NCBI GenBank assembly: GCA_023407575.1 | Contig: JAEYLX010000022.1 | Location: 34,659-98,658 of the forward strand | DNA length: 64,000 nucleotides | Direction of reading: 5' to 3' | From: Bacillota bacterium | Lineage (GTDB): Bacteria; Bacillota; Clostridia; Lachnospirales; Lachnospiraceae | Part shown: positions 54,220 to 63,734 of the stretch, piece after piece | Layout: each line of letters begins with the position of its first letter | How positions within the stretch are numbered: the stretch's first letter is position 1 | The notes under the pieces: generated by a model | Seen by the model: the letters and a program-made list of their open reading frames with translations, nothing else | Database searches by the model: none | What the model was told of the DNA's origin: nothing | Made by a program: the position numbers and the translations under genes

Positions 54220-54439
54220 AATGTGCACCTCATGTATTGTACTATCTGCTATATAATATGAGCTTCTACCTATATTTATGTGATATCTCCTTAGCTCTTC
54301 GTTGACTTTATTGTTATAACACAATATACTTGCTAGTATTATGCAAATTTGACTTACTTTGCCCATTAACTTCTGGGATATTATTAAGTCTGAATAGATA
54401 TTTGCAAATATCTAAGTGACATGTATTGGGGGATTCGAA

Positions 54440-55201
54440 ATGGAATTAAATTTTGAAATGTTTTTAATTGTTTGCCCATTGGTATTTCTTGCAGGATTAG
54501 TCGATGCAATTGCTGGGGGTGGTGGTTTGATTTCGTTGCCAGCTTACTTAATAGCAGGGATTCCGCCCCATCTTGCAATAGGTACAAATAAACTGTCTTC
54601 AGCAGTTGGAACTACAGTTTCTGCTGCAAGATATATAAAAAATAAATTTGTTGATTGGCCAATTGCTATCCCATGCATTGTACTAGCACTGATCGGATCT
54701 TCGCTTGGGGCTAATTTGGTTTTATTGATTGATGAAAGCATCATAAGGTATATGCTGGTAGGTTTGCTTCCTTTCATCGCTAGCTACCTCCTGTGGGGCA
54801 AAAAAGTAAAAGCAGAAGAGGAAATAAAAAGCTTACCGCGAAAAAATGTTGCTATAATTGCAGGTATAGCTTCTTTCGTTATCGGTACCTATGATGGCTT
54901 TTATGGACCAGGAACAGGGTCCTTTCTTATTTTAATTTATACTGCATTTGCAAAAATGGATATAAGAATAGCGTCCGGCAACACGAAGCTCGTGAATCTT
55001 GCTTCTAATATCTCAGCATTAGTCACTTTCATCCTCCATGGAAAAATTATTTTCTTGTTGGGAGTTACGGCAGCAGTATTTAGCATTGCGGGTCATTACA
55101 TAGGAGCTGGTCTCGTAATAAAAAATGGATATAAAATAGTACGACCAGTAATACTGGTCGTACTTGGATTGTTATTATTAAAAGTGATTTCGGGGAATTA
55201 A
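54440..55201 (+). CDS. TauE/SafE family sulfite/anion exporter
   Basis: ATG 54440 has gggggat before it; 253 residues. About eight membrane segments. FLAGLVDAIAGGGGLISLPAYL is the family start, and GFYGPGTGSFLILIY the second repeat, so the two-repeat fold is complete. The family moves sulfite, sulfoacetate or similar anions. A 25-bp near-perfect palindrome lies within the last coding codons (55139-55163). Confidence 0.88.
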   Translation: MELNFEMFLIVCPLVFLAGLVDAIAGGGGLISLPAYLIAGIPPHLAIGTNKLSSAVGTTVSAARYIKNKFVDWPIAIPCIVLALIGSSLGANLVLLIDESIIRYMLVGLLPFIASYLLWGKKVKAEEEIKSLPRKNVAIIAGIASFVIGTYDGFYGPGTGSFLILIYTAFAKMDIRIASGNTKLVNLASNISALVTFILHGKIIFLLGVTAAVFSIAGHYIGAGLVIKNGYKIVRPVILVVLGLLLLKVISGN

Positions 55202-55218
55202 AATAATTAATAAATCAA

Positions 55219-56082
55219 CTACATACGAAAGCCTCGTCCAACGATTTCACTGGTATTTGTTATTAAAATAAATGTGTTAGGATCTTGTTGCTTTATATAT
55301 TTTCTTAAATTAACTGCTTGGGTACGATTCATGACCGTTAATATAATCTTTTTATCCTTTTCGGAGAAAGCACCTTTTGCATCAATAACAGTAGCACTTC
55401 GGTGAATATTTTTTAGAATATAGTCACAAATAGGTTTTGGATCTTCACAAATAATAGTAAAGTATTTATTTAAGTTAAGGTTTTCAATTACGGTATCAAC
55501 TAATGTAGATTTTAAAAATAAACCAAGGATGGAAAATAAACCAGTAGTAATACCGAATACAGGGAAGGTCAGTAATGTTAAAAAGGAATCACTGATTAAT
55601 AGAGATTTACCAATATCTAAGTTCGTATATTTTTTAAGAATCATAGCCACAACGTCGGTTCCGCCACTGGAAGCGCCTATATTAAATAGGATGGCTGCAC
55701 CAATAGAAGGCAGCAGCACGGCAAATGCTAATTCCAGCACAGGTTGATTTGTGAGAGGTTGCTTCATTGGAACAAGCACCTCCAAAAGACGTAGAGAGAG
55801 TGATAATAATACACTGCCGTAGACTGTTCTGTTACCAAAGCTTCTACCAAGCACAATATAACCAACAATTAAAAGGATGGTATTTACAATAAGGACAATG
55901 GTACCAGAACTGATGACATCGCCAGTAAGTCTACTAATGATGATTGCTGCACCGGTTACTCCACCAATTGAAAAGTTGTTTGGGAATTTAAAAAAGTAAA
56001 CACCGATAACAAGGAGAAGAATGCCTATTGTAATTAGAAAGTATTCTTTTAACCATTGCTTCCACGAGTTCTTATGCTCCAT
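55219..56082 (-). CDS. YitT family membrane protein (DUF161-DUF2179)
   Basis: ATG 56082 has gaggag seven bases before. The 287-residue protein has five or six membrane segments, NNFSIGGVTGAAIIISRL and NIGASSGGTDVVAMILKKY, and a C-terminal DUF2179 domain with VIDAKGAFSEKDKKIILTVM. It is a distant paralogue of the 46097-46957 gene and is convergent with the TauE gene. Confidence 0.87.
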   Translation of the reverse strand: MEHKNSWKQWLKEYFLITIGILLLVIGVYFFKFPNNFSIGGVTGAAIIISRLTGDVISSGTIVLIVNTILLIVGYIVLGRSFGNRTVYGSVLLSLSLRLLEVLVPMKQPLTNQPVLELAFAVLLPSIGAAILFNIGASSGGTDVVAMILKKYTNLDIGKSLLISDSFLTLLTFPVFGITTGLFSILGLFLKSTLVDTVIENLNLNKYFTIICEDPKPICDYILKNIHRSATVIDAKGAFSEKDKKIILTVMNRTQAVNLRKYIKQQDPNTFILITNTSEIVGRGFRM

Positions 56083-56599
56083 GAATGTTCTCCTCTCGCA
56101 GTTTAAAAGCATCTTCAATGAATTTGTGGTACATTACTGTTAATTCCTTTCGTATTTTATCTAGAATTATACTAGTTTGTTATAATATAGAAAATTATGA
56201 TAGGTAAGATAGAAAAAGTCAAGTTGAGATTATTTTTGCTGATAGGTTTTGCTTAATTAATCGTGTATTAATTAGTATAAAAACGATGAATGATTTTATG
56301 CTAGACATAACAGGAGATATATGTAAAAAAACATAGAACGCAACAGCAATAATTAAAAAGACTGTATTCATGCGGAATTTTGCATTTTATTATGGTTTAT
56401 ATTACCAATAAATTAAGGGGAACCCTTTTATGCAGTAATACGTCTAATGTTTGTAACGATGAAAATGAAGAATAAATCTTACATTAAATTTAAGTAAATG
56501 CGGCATGGCGCGCCAGCTATGACAGACTCAAGATAAGGGAAACGAGAAGACGAGAATATTATTAATTATAGTAAAACATAAATATTAGGAGGAATTTAT
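56083..56599. other. Divergent gap without genes
   Basis: 517 bases, AT-rich except for a short ggcatggcgcgccagc patch at about 56503-56518 containing the palindrome tggcgcgcca. No gene or ribosome-site-supported small frame was seen. Confidence 0.5.
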
Positions 56600-57319
56600 A
56601 TGATAAAAAAACATTTAATGAAAGCAGTATTATTAGGATTATTTATATCTACTTTATATACCGGATCAGCTTATGCAATGGCAGTGAGTACCCCGTCTAG
56701 TGTAGGAACAGAAGAGGTAACTCCAGAATTGCAGGCGCTCTATGACAAGCAAGCGGAGATTGATGCTATATTATTTAAAACTCATGCAAGTGACTTAGAA
56801 GCAAAAGACATATTTGTTAATTATACCGGTGTAACCGGGGATAATATTGAGATTGGTATTGCGACATATACAGATGAGAAGGCAGCTTTTATCTATGAAC
56901 TGGTTGGTAAGGATCAGGTTAAGGTAGTAGAATTTGATGACAGTATTATGTATGCCTCTGGGTTACCAACTGTTGAAGGTACAGGTGAAGATGGCTCTAC
57001 TGGTGCAGCTGACCCTTTAGTTGATCCAATTCCATATGGAGATGGCATTGCTAATTCAGGTATTACTTCAGATGAGACAACATCAAATGATGTAAATGAA
57101 GAAAAGGTTTATAAGGGCGGCGAAGAAGATGGTGTAATGACGATTACTTCTGATAATTCAGAAACAAACGAATCTGATGTAGTTAAAACTACTTCTGCAG
57201 ATTCAAAAGATGCCGATGCTATGTCTACTCCTATGATTATTTTAATTGTTGCTGGTGCGGCTGTAGTAATTGGCGGAGCTGTAACTGTTGCAAATAAAAA
57301 TAAGAATAAAAAATCATAA
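56600..57319 (+). CDS. Exported acidic protein with C-terminal membrane anchor
   Basis: A 239-residue protein with a signal peptide (LLGLFISTLYTGSAYAM) and a folded N-terminal half (about 40-130). A low-complexity Ser/Asp/Glu/Thr-rich part (about 130-205) is followed by one membrane segment and a Lys-rich tail (MIILIVAGAAVVIGGAVTV then KNKNKKS). There is no LPXTG motif, so it is a membrane-anchored surface protein rather than a sortase substrate. The N-terminal domain is not recognised. An aggagg site and a clean terminator mark it as a single gene. Confidence 0.75.
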   Translation: MIKKHLMKAVLLGLFISTLYTGSAYAMAVSTPSSVGTEEVTPELQALYDKQAEIDAILFKTHASDLEAKDIFVNYTGVTGDNIEIGIATYTDEKAAFIYELVGKDQVKVVEFDDSIMYASGLPTVEGTGEDGSTGAADPLVDPIPYGDGIANSGITSDETTSNDVNEEKVYKGGEEDGVMTITSDNSETNESDVVKTTSADSKDADAMSTPMIILIVAGAAVVIGGAVTVANKNKNKKS

Positions 57320-57334
57320 TTAATTCTTAAAAGG

Positions 57335-57360
57335 GGACTGTCTTCGGACAGTCCTTTTTA
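57335..57360 (+). terminator. Terminator with UUCG tetraloop
   Basis: ggactgtc and gacagtcc flank ttcg, then ttttta. Confidence 0.93.
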
Positions 57361-57471
57361 CTATGTTCAAGGTTTAAAACTTACAATAGTGGGAAAATTA
57401 TAAATAGTTGAAAAAGAAAATTATGGATTCAAATAAGGAAATAGTAGACAGTAGGTTGTGTTAGGAGTAAT

Positions 57472-57537
57472 ATGAAGAAACAAAGATGGGAGCATCAGCA
57501 TCACCAGACTATAAGAACGGCAAGTGCCTTACTGTAA
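57472..57537 (+). CDS. Possible 21-residue histidine-rich peptide
   Basis: ATG 57472 follows taggag by five bases. The peptide is MKKQRWEHQHHQTIRTASAL plus L, then TAA, 24 bases before the GNAT gene start. It could be a leader peptide. It is short, and chance cannot be excluded. Confidence 0.25.
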   Translation: MKKQRWEHQHHQTIRTASALL

Positions 57538-57561
57538 ATAGAGTTAGAAGGAGGATATGGA

Positions 57562-58440
57562 ATGATTATTAAAGAATATGACAGAGCTCATAAATTTCTT
57601 GAAGATTATGAAGCAGTGCTGCTGGAAAGAGAAGCGGCCGGCCAAATGATTCTATATAACGCTTTTCAGTATCGCAATGATAACATAGTCGAAGAAGGAA
57701 GTTTCGGCGCGGTACTGCAAGAAGACATTTTAATGTTGATTTATTGCTTCTTAAACGAGCAAAACCTAATCATCTTTTCGGTGAATCAGGAGCTGTCAAA
57801 TAAAGCATCCATATTTTTGGCGGAGCATATGGCGAAAAGTAATCGATTAGTTCAAATATTGGAAGCAAGAAGTGATTTGTGTTTAAGTTTTATTGAAGAA
57901 TATAAAAATCACATGGAATTTTCCTATCAGGCAATGCTTGGATTAGATATTATGGAAGTAAGAGTGGTAAATGATATTAAACCAATTGAGGGAAGACAGA
58001 GAATAGCCAAACCGGAAGATGCAAAACTATTAGCAGATTGGATGATTGAATATAAAATTGAAGCCTTAGCGTGTGAACTTGATTATGAAGCTGCTTTGAA
58101 GAAGGTAACCAAATATATCGACGAGAACCGGGTTTATCTTTATGAAAATGATTATTTGCAAGTGGTGTCTATGGCAATAGCAGCTAGAAAGTTGTTGCAC
58201 GGAATGGCTATCACCTATGTATACACCCCAGAGGAACAAAGAGGCAAAGGCTATGCAGCTGCTAATCTGTATTATATGAGTAGAGAGTTATTAGATCAGG
58301 GTTATGAATTTTGTACGCTTTTTGTTGATAAGAAAAATCCACTAGCTAGTAAAGCATATGAAAAGGTTGGATTTGTTATCTTAGAGGATTACTACCAATA
58401 TAATTTGATTCCCGTAGAAGTGGGAGTAACAACCACATAG
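57562..58440 (+). CDS. GNAT family acetyltransferase with unknown N-terminal domain
   Basis: A 292-residue protein. The C-terminal half (about 150-285) is GNAT: YVYTPEEQRGKGYAAANLYY is the acetyl-CoA loop (R-x2-G-x-G), and NPLASKAYEKVGF the following helix. The N-terminal 140 residues are helical and resemble the N-terminal domains of other two-part GNAT proteins. Substrate unknown. A ggaggat site precedes the ATG. Confidence 0.83.
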   Translation: MIIKEYDRAHKFLEDYEAVLLEREAAGQMILYNAFQYRNDNIVEEGSFGAVLQEDILMLIYCFLNEQNLIIFSVNQELSNKASIFLAEHMAKSNRLVQILEARSDLCLSFIEEYKNHMEFSYQAMLGLDIMEVRVVNDIKPIEGRQRIAKPEDAKLLADWMIEYKIEALACELDYEAALKKVTKYIDENRVYLYENDYLQVVSMAIAARKLLHGMAITYVYTPEEQRGKGYAAANLYYMSRELLDQGYEFCTLFVDKKNPLASKAYEKVGFVILEDYYQYNLIPVEVGVTTT

Positions 58441-58469
58441 GAGAACTATAGATAGGCTTTACAAATGAA

Positions 58470-58525
58470 TACACAGTAAATACAATTATCTTGATGGAGT
58501 TAGTCAAGACTGTATTTTCTGTGTA
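58470..58525 (+). terminator. Large imperfect hairpin after the GNAT gene
   Basis: tacacag...tacaa pairs with tgtatttt..ctgtgta with one mismatch, continuing through tcttga/tcaaga. There is no T-run, so it is a weak terminator candidate. Confidence 0.5.
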
Positions 58526-58631
58526 TTAGATTTATTGTAATAATTTTAGAGGGTTGAATACTTTTTCTGACTAAATTAAAATGACACGGTGAGATAAATA
58601 TATTAGTTATATATTAAGGGAGGATACTAAT

Positions 58632-59630
58632 TTGAAAAAAATTCGGTGGGGAATTATTGGAGCAGGCGGTATATCTTCTAAATTTGCCGAAGCTTTGAAT
58701 TCTATGGCAGATACGGAATTAACCGCTATTGCATCCAGAGATTTAGGCAGGGCAGAGGAATTCGCAAAACGTTTTTCCATAATAAAAGCTTATGGAAGCT
58801 ACGAAGAGTTAGCGAAAGATCCAGAAATAGATGTAATATATATAGGAACACCACACCCGGAACATAAAGAAAATGCTGCGCTATGTATTAGGAATGGAAA
58901 GTCGGTGCTTTGTGAAAAATCATTTACTCTTAATCAAGTAGATACCAAGTATTTAATTGATTTAGCCAAGGAACATAACGTTTTTTTAATGGAAGCAATG
59001 TGGACAAAGTTCCAGCCAGTAGCAAAACAAGTAAAGCAATGGGTCATGGAAAAGAAGGTTGGAAATGTACGATATATTAATGTGGCATTTGGATATCAAG
59101 CGGAGTTTGATATAAATAGTCGTCTGTTTAATCCAGGCCTTGGTGGTGGAGCACTCTTAGATGTTGGTGTTTATCCGGTTACTTATGCAATCTATTTAAT
59201 GGGTAGATTACCCGATGAAGTAGTAAGCACTGCTCATTTAGGTAATAGTGCAATTGACGAAATTAATGTGATAGCAATGAGATATAAAGACGAAGGAGTA
59301 ATTGCAAATCTTAGCTCCGCAATTACAGTAAACTGCGGTACGGATGCAGTAATTGTTGGAGATAAAGGTAAAATTATAGTCCCATATTTTTGGGCAGCCC
59401 AGAGTGCAAAACTATTAGACCTTAATGATAACTTAATAGAACTCTGTGAGATTCCTTTTGATTGTAATGGTTATGAATATGAGGCGGCAGAGGTGAATGA
59501 TTGCCTTAAACAAGGAAAGCTGGAAAGTGATATTGTACCCTTAAAAGATACTTTAGACATTATGAAGTTGATGGATAGTCTTCGCAATACATGGCAAGTG
59601 GTATATCCGTCTGAAAAAAATATTGATTAG
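58632..59630 (+). CDS. Gfo/Idh/MocA family oxidoreductase
   Basis: The protein starts at TTG 58632 behind ggagg; 332 residues. Rossmann domain: GIIGAGGISSKFAEAL (residues 7-22), then the family Glu-Lys-x motif in VLCEKSFTLN near residue 96. A C-terminal alpha/beta domain has GGGALLDVGVYP. It likely oxidises or reduces a sugar or inositol with NAD(P). It is alone, so the substrate cannot be inferred. Confidence 0.9.
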   Translation: MKKIRWGIIGAGGISSKFAEALNSMADTELTAIASRDLGRAEEFAKRFSIIKAYGSYEELAKDPEIDVIYIGTPHPEHKENAALCIRNGKSVLCEKSFTLNQVDTKYLIDLAKEHNVFLMEAMWTKFQPVAKQVKQWVMEKKVGNVRYINVAFGYQAEFDINSRLFNPGLGGGALLDVGVYPVTYAIYLMGRLPDEVVSTAHLGNSAIDEINVIAMRYKDEGVIANLSSAITVNCGTDAVIVGDKGKIIVPYFWAAQSAKLLDLNDNLIELCEIPFDCNGYEYEAAEVNDCLKQGKLESDIVPLKDTLDIMKLMDSLRNTWQVVYPSEKNID

Positions 59631-59721
59631 TTTTGCATATACATTAATAATTTCACAATTTCATCAAAAATCACTGTTATAATCTTGCTTAAGAAGTACT
59701 TAAATATACTGGAGGTGCCGA

Positions 59722-60399
59722 ATGGATAAGCTGAAAATACTGGTAGTAGATGATGAAAGTAGGATGAGAAAGCTTGTAAAAGACTTTTTGGTGCGAAAAA
59801 ACTTTGATGTGATAGAAGCTGAAAATGGAGAACAGGCAATTGATTTATTTTTTGCAAAAAAAGACATAGAGCTGATTATATTAGATGTTATGATGCCCAA
59901 AATGGACGGATGGCAGGTTTGTAGAGAAATTCGACAATATTCCAAAGTGCCGATTATAATGTTAACTGCGAAAAGTGATGAGAAAGATGAGCTGCTTGGT
60001 TTTGAGCTCGGAGTAGATGAGTATATTTCAAAACCCTTTAGTCCTAAAATTCTCGTAGCAAGAGTAGAAGCTGTGCTTCGAAGAACCACAGTTAATGAGG
60101 AAGGCACAATGGATATCGGAGGAATAATATTAGATAAATCTGCTCATCAGGTTAAGATAAATGGGGAAGAAGTAGAGTTAAGTTATAAAGAATTTGAATT
60201 GCTAACTTATTTTATCACAAATCAAGGTGTAGCACTTACTAGAGAAAAAATCCTCAACAATGTTTGGAACTATGATTATTTTGGAGACGCTCGAACAATT
60301 GATACTCATGTGAAAAAGCTAAGGAGTAAAATGGGCGATAAGGGTGATTATATAAAAACAATTTGGGGGTTAGGATATAAATTTGAGGTGGATGAATGA
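59722..60399 (+). CDS. OmpR/PhoB family response regulator
   Basis: A 225-residue protein: receiver domain (1-120) with acceptor D55 in LILDVMMPKMDGWQ and MLTAKSDEKDE, then a winged-helix domain (about 130-225: SYKEFELLTYF, RTIDTHVKKLRSK and GLGYKF). It overlaps the kinase gene by four bases (ATGA), showing coupling. Its gene start is behind ggaggt. Confidence 0.95.
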   Translation: MDKLKILVVDDESRMRKLVKDFLVRKNFDVIEAENGEQAIDLFFAKKDIELIILDVMMPKMDGWQVCREIRQYSKVPIIMLTAKSDEKDELLGFELGVDEYISKPFSPKILVARVEAVLRRTTVNEEGTMDIGGIILDKSAHQVKINGEEVELSYKEFELLTYFITNQGVALTREKILNNVWNYDYFGDARTIDTHVKKLRSKMGDKGDYIKTIWGLGYKFEVDE

Positions 60400-62105
60400 A
60401 ACATTCCATTCGATTTAAGATAACCTTTACCTTAAGCTTAATGGTGGTACTAATTATTTTTATTACCTGGAGCATTAATAAAAGCTTTTTAATGGATTAT
60501 TATGTTAATAACAAAATTAATACCCTTGCTGATATATACGAGCAAATTTTAGAAATTTATGAAAAAAGTACTTCAAGAGGATATTTAAGTGGTCACGATA
60601 CTCAAGAAATGGAACGATTAGAAGCAAAATATAATGTTGAAGTGAATGTTATAAATAGTAATCTTGCTATGATATATCCAGCAAGTGAGAACTTGGGTAA
60701 AAGAGAGAACTTATATCTAAGAGATCGTATGATGGGATATTTTTTTACAGGATCCAATCCGTATATGAAGAACATAAAAGCACTTAAAACAACAGAGGGT
60801 TATGAAGTTTATAGCATGTACGATAGTCAATTAGATACGAGTTATATAGATTTAATGGGATTATTTACGAATCCTACTACCAATGATATTATTCCAGATA
60901 ATAATGGTAGTGGCGGAACTGAAGGTGAGAATGGAAGCGATAATGCAACTGGTGATCAAAGTGAGTCCCAATCGGATGAAACGACTGGTAACGATGATTC
61001 CTCAACTGGTTCACAGGAAGATAATTATCCCCCCAGAATGAACCCGGACAATCAGAGATCTGACAGTATAAAGACGAATTCAGCGGTATTTATACGTTAC
61101 AATTTAAAAAGTATAGAAGAGAGTTCCGACATTGCCAATACTTTCCTGTTTTATGTAGGAATAATAGTTATGATGGTAGGGACTCTGGCAATGTTTTTTA
61201 TAACTAAGCAGTTCACTCATCCAATACTAAAGTTATCAGGAATTGCAAAAAAAATGACAGATTTGGATTTTAATGCAAAATACGATGAAAATGCAAAGAA
61301 TGAAATTGGCGAGCTGGGTAGAAGTATTAATACACTGTCTGATAAATTGCAGACTACAATATCTGAATTAAAACAAGCAAACAATGAACTTGAATCAGAT
61401 ATTAAACAAAAAATAGAAATAGATGAAATGCGTAAAGAGTTTCTATCAAATGTATCGCATGAATTAAAGACCCCAATATCCTTAATCCAAGGTTATGCTG
61501 AAGGATTAAAGGAAGTAATTCATGATGATGAAGAGAGTCGCGATTACTACTGTGAAGTAATTATGGATGAAGCAAGTAAGATGAATCAGATGGTAAAAAG
61601 ACTGCTTAGTCTAAATGAGTTGGAATTCGGTAGTAACCAAGTGAATTTTGATTATTTTGATATTACAGCTTTAATCCAATCTGTACTAAATTCGACCGAT
61701 ATATTATTTAAGCAAAAAGAAGTACAACTTTTCTTTAACCAAGTTGATCCAATCTATGTTTGGGCTGATGAATATTTAATAGAACAGGTCGTTATGAATT
61801 ATGTAAGTAATGCACTTAATCATGTTAAGGGTGATAAAATTATTGAAATTAAATTAATACCAGGGAAGGATAATGTCAGAGTAGCGGTGATTAATTCTGG
61901 TGATCCAATTCCTGAAGAAGAACTACAAAAGTTATGGATTAAATTCTATAAGGTAGATAAAGCCAGAACCAGAGAGTATGGTGGAAATGGTATTGGATTA
62001 TCTATTGTCAAAGCAATAATGAACTCACATAACAGAGAATGCGGCGTAAGTAATTATCCATTTGGTGTTGAGTTTTGGTTTGAACTAGATACAAAATCAG
62101 TATAG
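60396..62105 (+). CDS. Membrane sensor histidine kinase
   Basis: The 569-residue protein has TM1 (about 10-28), an extracytoplasmic sensor part (about 30-248) and TM2 (about 250-272), then HAMP (about 275-325). HisKA follows with H355 in SNVSHELKTPISLIQGY, and HATPase has N-box NYVSNALNHV and GGNGIGLSIVKAI. A Ser/Gly/Asp/Glu-rich segment (about 165-220) inside the sensor part is unusual. Signal is unknown. It is paired with the response regulator upstream. Confidence 0.95.
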   Translation: MKHSIRFKITFTLSLMVVLIIFITWSINKSFLMDYYVNNKINTLADIYEQILEIYEKSTSRGYLSGHDTQEMERLEAKYNVEVNVINSNLAMIYPASENLGKRENLYLRDRMMGYFFTGSNPYMKNIKALKTTEGYEVYSMYDSQLDTSYIDLMGLFTNPTTNDIIPDNNGSGGTEGENGSDNATGDQSESQSDETTGNDDSSTGSQEDNYPPRMNPDNQRSDSIKTNSAVFIRYNLKSIEESSDIANTFLFYVGIIVMMVGTLAMFFITKQFTHPILKLSGIAKKMTDLDFNAKYDENAKNEIGELGRSINTLSDKLQTTISELKQANNELESDIKQKIEIDEMRKEFLSNVSHELKTPISLIQGYAEGLKEVIHDDEESRDYYCEVIMDEASKMNQMVKRLLSLNELEFGSNQVNFDYFDITALIQSVLNSTDILFKQKEVQLFFNQVDPIYVWADEYLIEQVVMNYVSNALNHVKGDKIIEIKLIPGKDNVRVAVINSGDPIPEEELQKLWIKFYKVDKARTREYGGNGIGLSIVKAIMNSHNRECGVSNYPFGVEFWFELDTKSV

Positions 62106-62112
62106 AGCAGTA

Positions 62113-62161
62113 AAGGCTGTTGCACAATAAGGCATAATTAATGCCATTGTTCAACAGCTTT
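62113..62161 (+). terminator. Long hairpin after the two-component pair
   Basis: aaggctgttg pairs with caacagctt (one bulge), enclosing acaat/attgt and ggcat/atgcc steps, then tgttgtt. It resembles the hairpin at 20821-20856 in its gctgttgca core. Confidence 0.65.
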
Positions 62162-62192
62162 GTTGTTATATTGCCAAATCACGTAATTCTTG

Positions 62193-62221
62193 TTGCTGAA
62201 TATAACAAAAAGTGATATATT
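62193..62221 (+). promoter_or_regulatory. Candidate promoter for the lipoprotein gene
   Basis: TTGCTG 62193-62198, 17-base spacer, TATATT 62216-62221. Confidence 0.4.
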
Positions 62222-62282
62222 ATTGGTACTATTATTTTTAATAAATACTACATAGGATTAGAATGGAGGTATCTATAACGAT

Positions 62283-62978
62283 ATGAAGAGCTTAAAATAT
62301 CTCAAAATTTTGTTCGTGATGCTTTTATCAATTTCGTTAACAGGTTGCATTCAGGAATATAGCGTAAAAGAGGGGCGGGAAGATTCCGTTGCTGAATATA
62401 TGGCAAGTGTACTTCTTAAAAGTGAATATAGTTACAAACAGGATTTAATATTCCCTGAAGATGATACTGAGTGGATTGTAACAGATGGAGCAGAGACAGA
62501 TAGTGAGAAGCATGATTCCGAATTAGTAGATGGGGAAGAGCCTGCGAGTTCAGCCCAGGAAGATAGTTCCCTAACACAGGTAATGGGAGTAAACGGGTTT
62601 TCAGTTCAGTATAATAGTTATAAACTCGTAGATTCATATCCTGAAAATACAGAGAATGCTGACTTTTCTTTGTCACCAAGACAAGGCTATCAATTGCTTG
62701 TAGCGACGTTTAGCATAAAAAACACCTCAAAAGCCACGGAAAATATTAATTTGATAAAATCCGGTATCACTTATAAACTAGAAGTGAACGCAGGGACGGT
62801 ATATAAACCATTACTGACCCTTTTGAAAAATGATCTTCAATATATAGATTTAGACCTCGGGTCTGGTAAAAGCAAATCTGTGTTATTGATATTTGAAGTA
62901 TCCAAAGATGCGGATATTTCAAATATTAATTTAAAAGCAGCAAAAGCTGATAAGACGGCAAGTATAAAATTAAAATAA
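62283..62978 (+). CDS. Lipoprotein of unknown function
   Basis: A 231-residue lipoprotein with lipobox LTGC, acylated C22. It has an acidic Ser/Glu/Asp-rich spacer (about 60-100) and a beta-rich C-terminal domain (about 105-231: GYQLLVATFSIKNTSK), which resembles the DUF4352/DUF5067-type immunoglobulin-like domains of many clostridial lipoproteins. No function is assignable. It is followed by the PH-domain gene after 16 bases. Confidence 0.75.
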   Translation: MKSLKYLKILFVMLLSISLTGCIQEYSVKEGREDSVAEYMASVLLKSEYSYKQDLIFPEDDTEWIVTDGAETDSEKHDSELVDGEEPASSAQEDSSLTQVMGVNGFSVQYNSYKLVDSYPENTENADFSLSPRQGYQLLVATFSIKNTSKATENINLIKSGITYKLEVNAGTVYKPLLTLLKNDLQYIDLDLGSGKSKSVLLIFEVSKDADISNINLKAAKADKTASIKLK

Positions 62979-62994
62979 TATAGGGGAGTGCGTG

Positions 62995-63381
62995 ATGGGG
63001 TTCGTTGAGAAAAAGAGAGTGAAATTTTTTGGATTACCACTAAGTTTTACAAAGTACAACATAACGGAGGAAAAGGTAACGATTACCTCTGGATTTTTAA
63101 GTATAACAGAAGATGATGCCTTAATGTATAAGATACAGGATGTTAGACTAACGAGAACTCTGATGGAGAGAATATTTAAGCTTGGAACCATCACCTGCTA
63201 TACTGGAGATACTACGCATCCAATGTTAGTACTTTTCACGGTTAGACATTCTAGTGAGATTAAAGATTTTATTATGCAAGCATCAGAAGAAGCAAGAAGA
63301 AAAAGAAGAGCACTCCATAATCTGAATATTGATTACGATAATATGGAAGATGATGCAGATGGAATAGATGATGGAAATTAA
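62995..63381 (+). CDS. PH-domain-containing protein (bPH2)
   Basis: ATG 62995 has ggggag six bases before (GTG 62992 is too close). The 128-residue protein has a bPH2-like beta-rich core: VTITSGFLSITEDDALMYKI, DVRLTRTLMERIFKLGTITCY, LVLFTVRHSSEIKDFIM. Basic and acidic tails end in DDADGIDDGN. Such proteins are small PH-fold modules of unknown role, often near membrane-linked genes. Confidence 0.78.
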   Translation: MGFVEKKRVKFFGLPLSFTKYNITEEKVTITSGFLSITEDDALMYKIQDVRLTRTLMERIFKLGTITCYTGDTTHPMLVLFTVRHSSEIKDFIMQASEEARRKRRALHNLNIDYDNMEDDADGIDDGN

Positions 63382-63464
63382 GATTATGTAATATCTATTT
63401 ATACTTTACATATCAGTTAATCACATATGTACACAGTTTTAAAGTAATTAAATGTTATTTTTTT

Positions 63465-63495
63465 AGGGGAGGTGGATATATGCTTCCTCTTTTTA
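63465..63495 (+). terminator. Weak terminator after the PH gene
   Basis: aggggagg and cttcctct pair with two G-U pairs and a ten-base loop, followed by ttttta. Confidence 0.5.
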
Positions 63496-63616
63496 TATGA
63501 CAAAAATACTCTAAGGCGTGTTTCCTCTGGTTACCATGTAGACGATTCGGCATGAGAGTTTTGCAAATGAAATTATTCCTCTAAAAAATACTTCTAACAA
63601 TAATGTGATTTTTATC

Positions 63617-63645
63617 TTGACATTTCATTTGTATGAATGTAGAAT
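63617..63645 (+). promoter_or_regulatory. First sigma-A promoter of the presumed rRNA operon
   Basis: TTGACA 63617-63622, 17-base spacer, TAGAAT 63640-63645. Confidence 0.85.
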
Positions 63646-63699
63646 AAGTTTCACCGCTGATGAATAACCACGAAAAATGTAATTTCTTTAAAAAAGTGG

Positions 63700-63728
63700 T
63701 TGACATAATAAATCAGATGTGATAAACT
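63700..63728 (+). promoter_or_regulatory. Second sigma-A promoter of the presumed rRNA operon
   Basis: TTGACA 63700-63705, 17-base spacer, TAAACT 63723-63728, 83 bases after the first promoter; tandem strong promoters are typical of rRNA operons. Confidence 0.88.
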
Positions 63729-63734
63729 AAAAAA

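Noticed and set aside
54220..54366. 49-residue N-terminal extension of the minus-strand rubrerythrin
   Set aside because: It is not family-like, and gaggtg marks ATG 54219.
56600..57319. Sortase-anchored surface protein
   Set aside because: It has a membrane segment and basic tail but no LPXTG-like motif before it.
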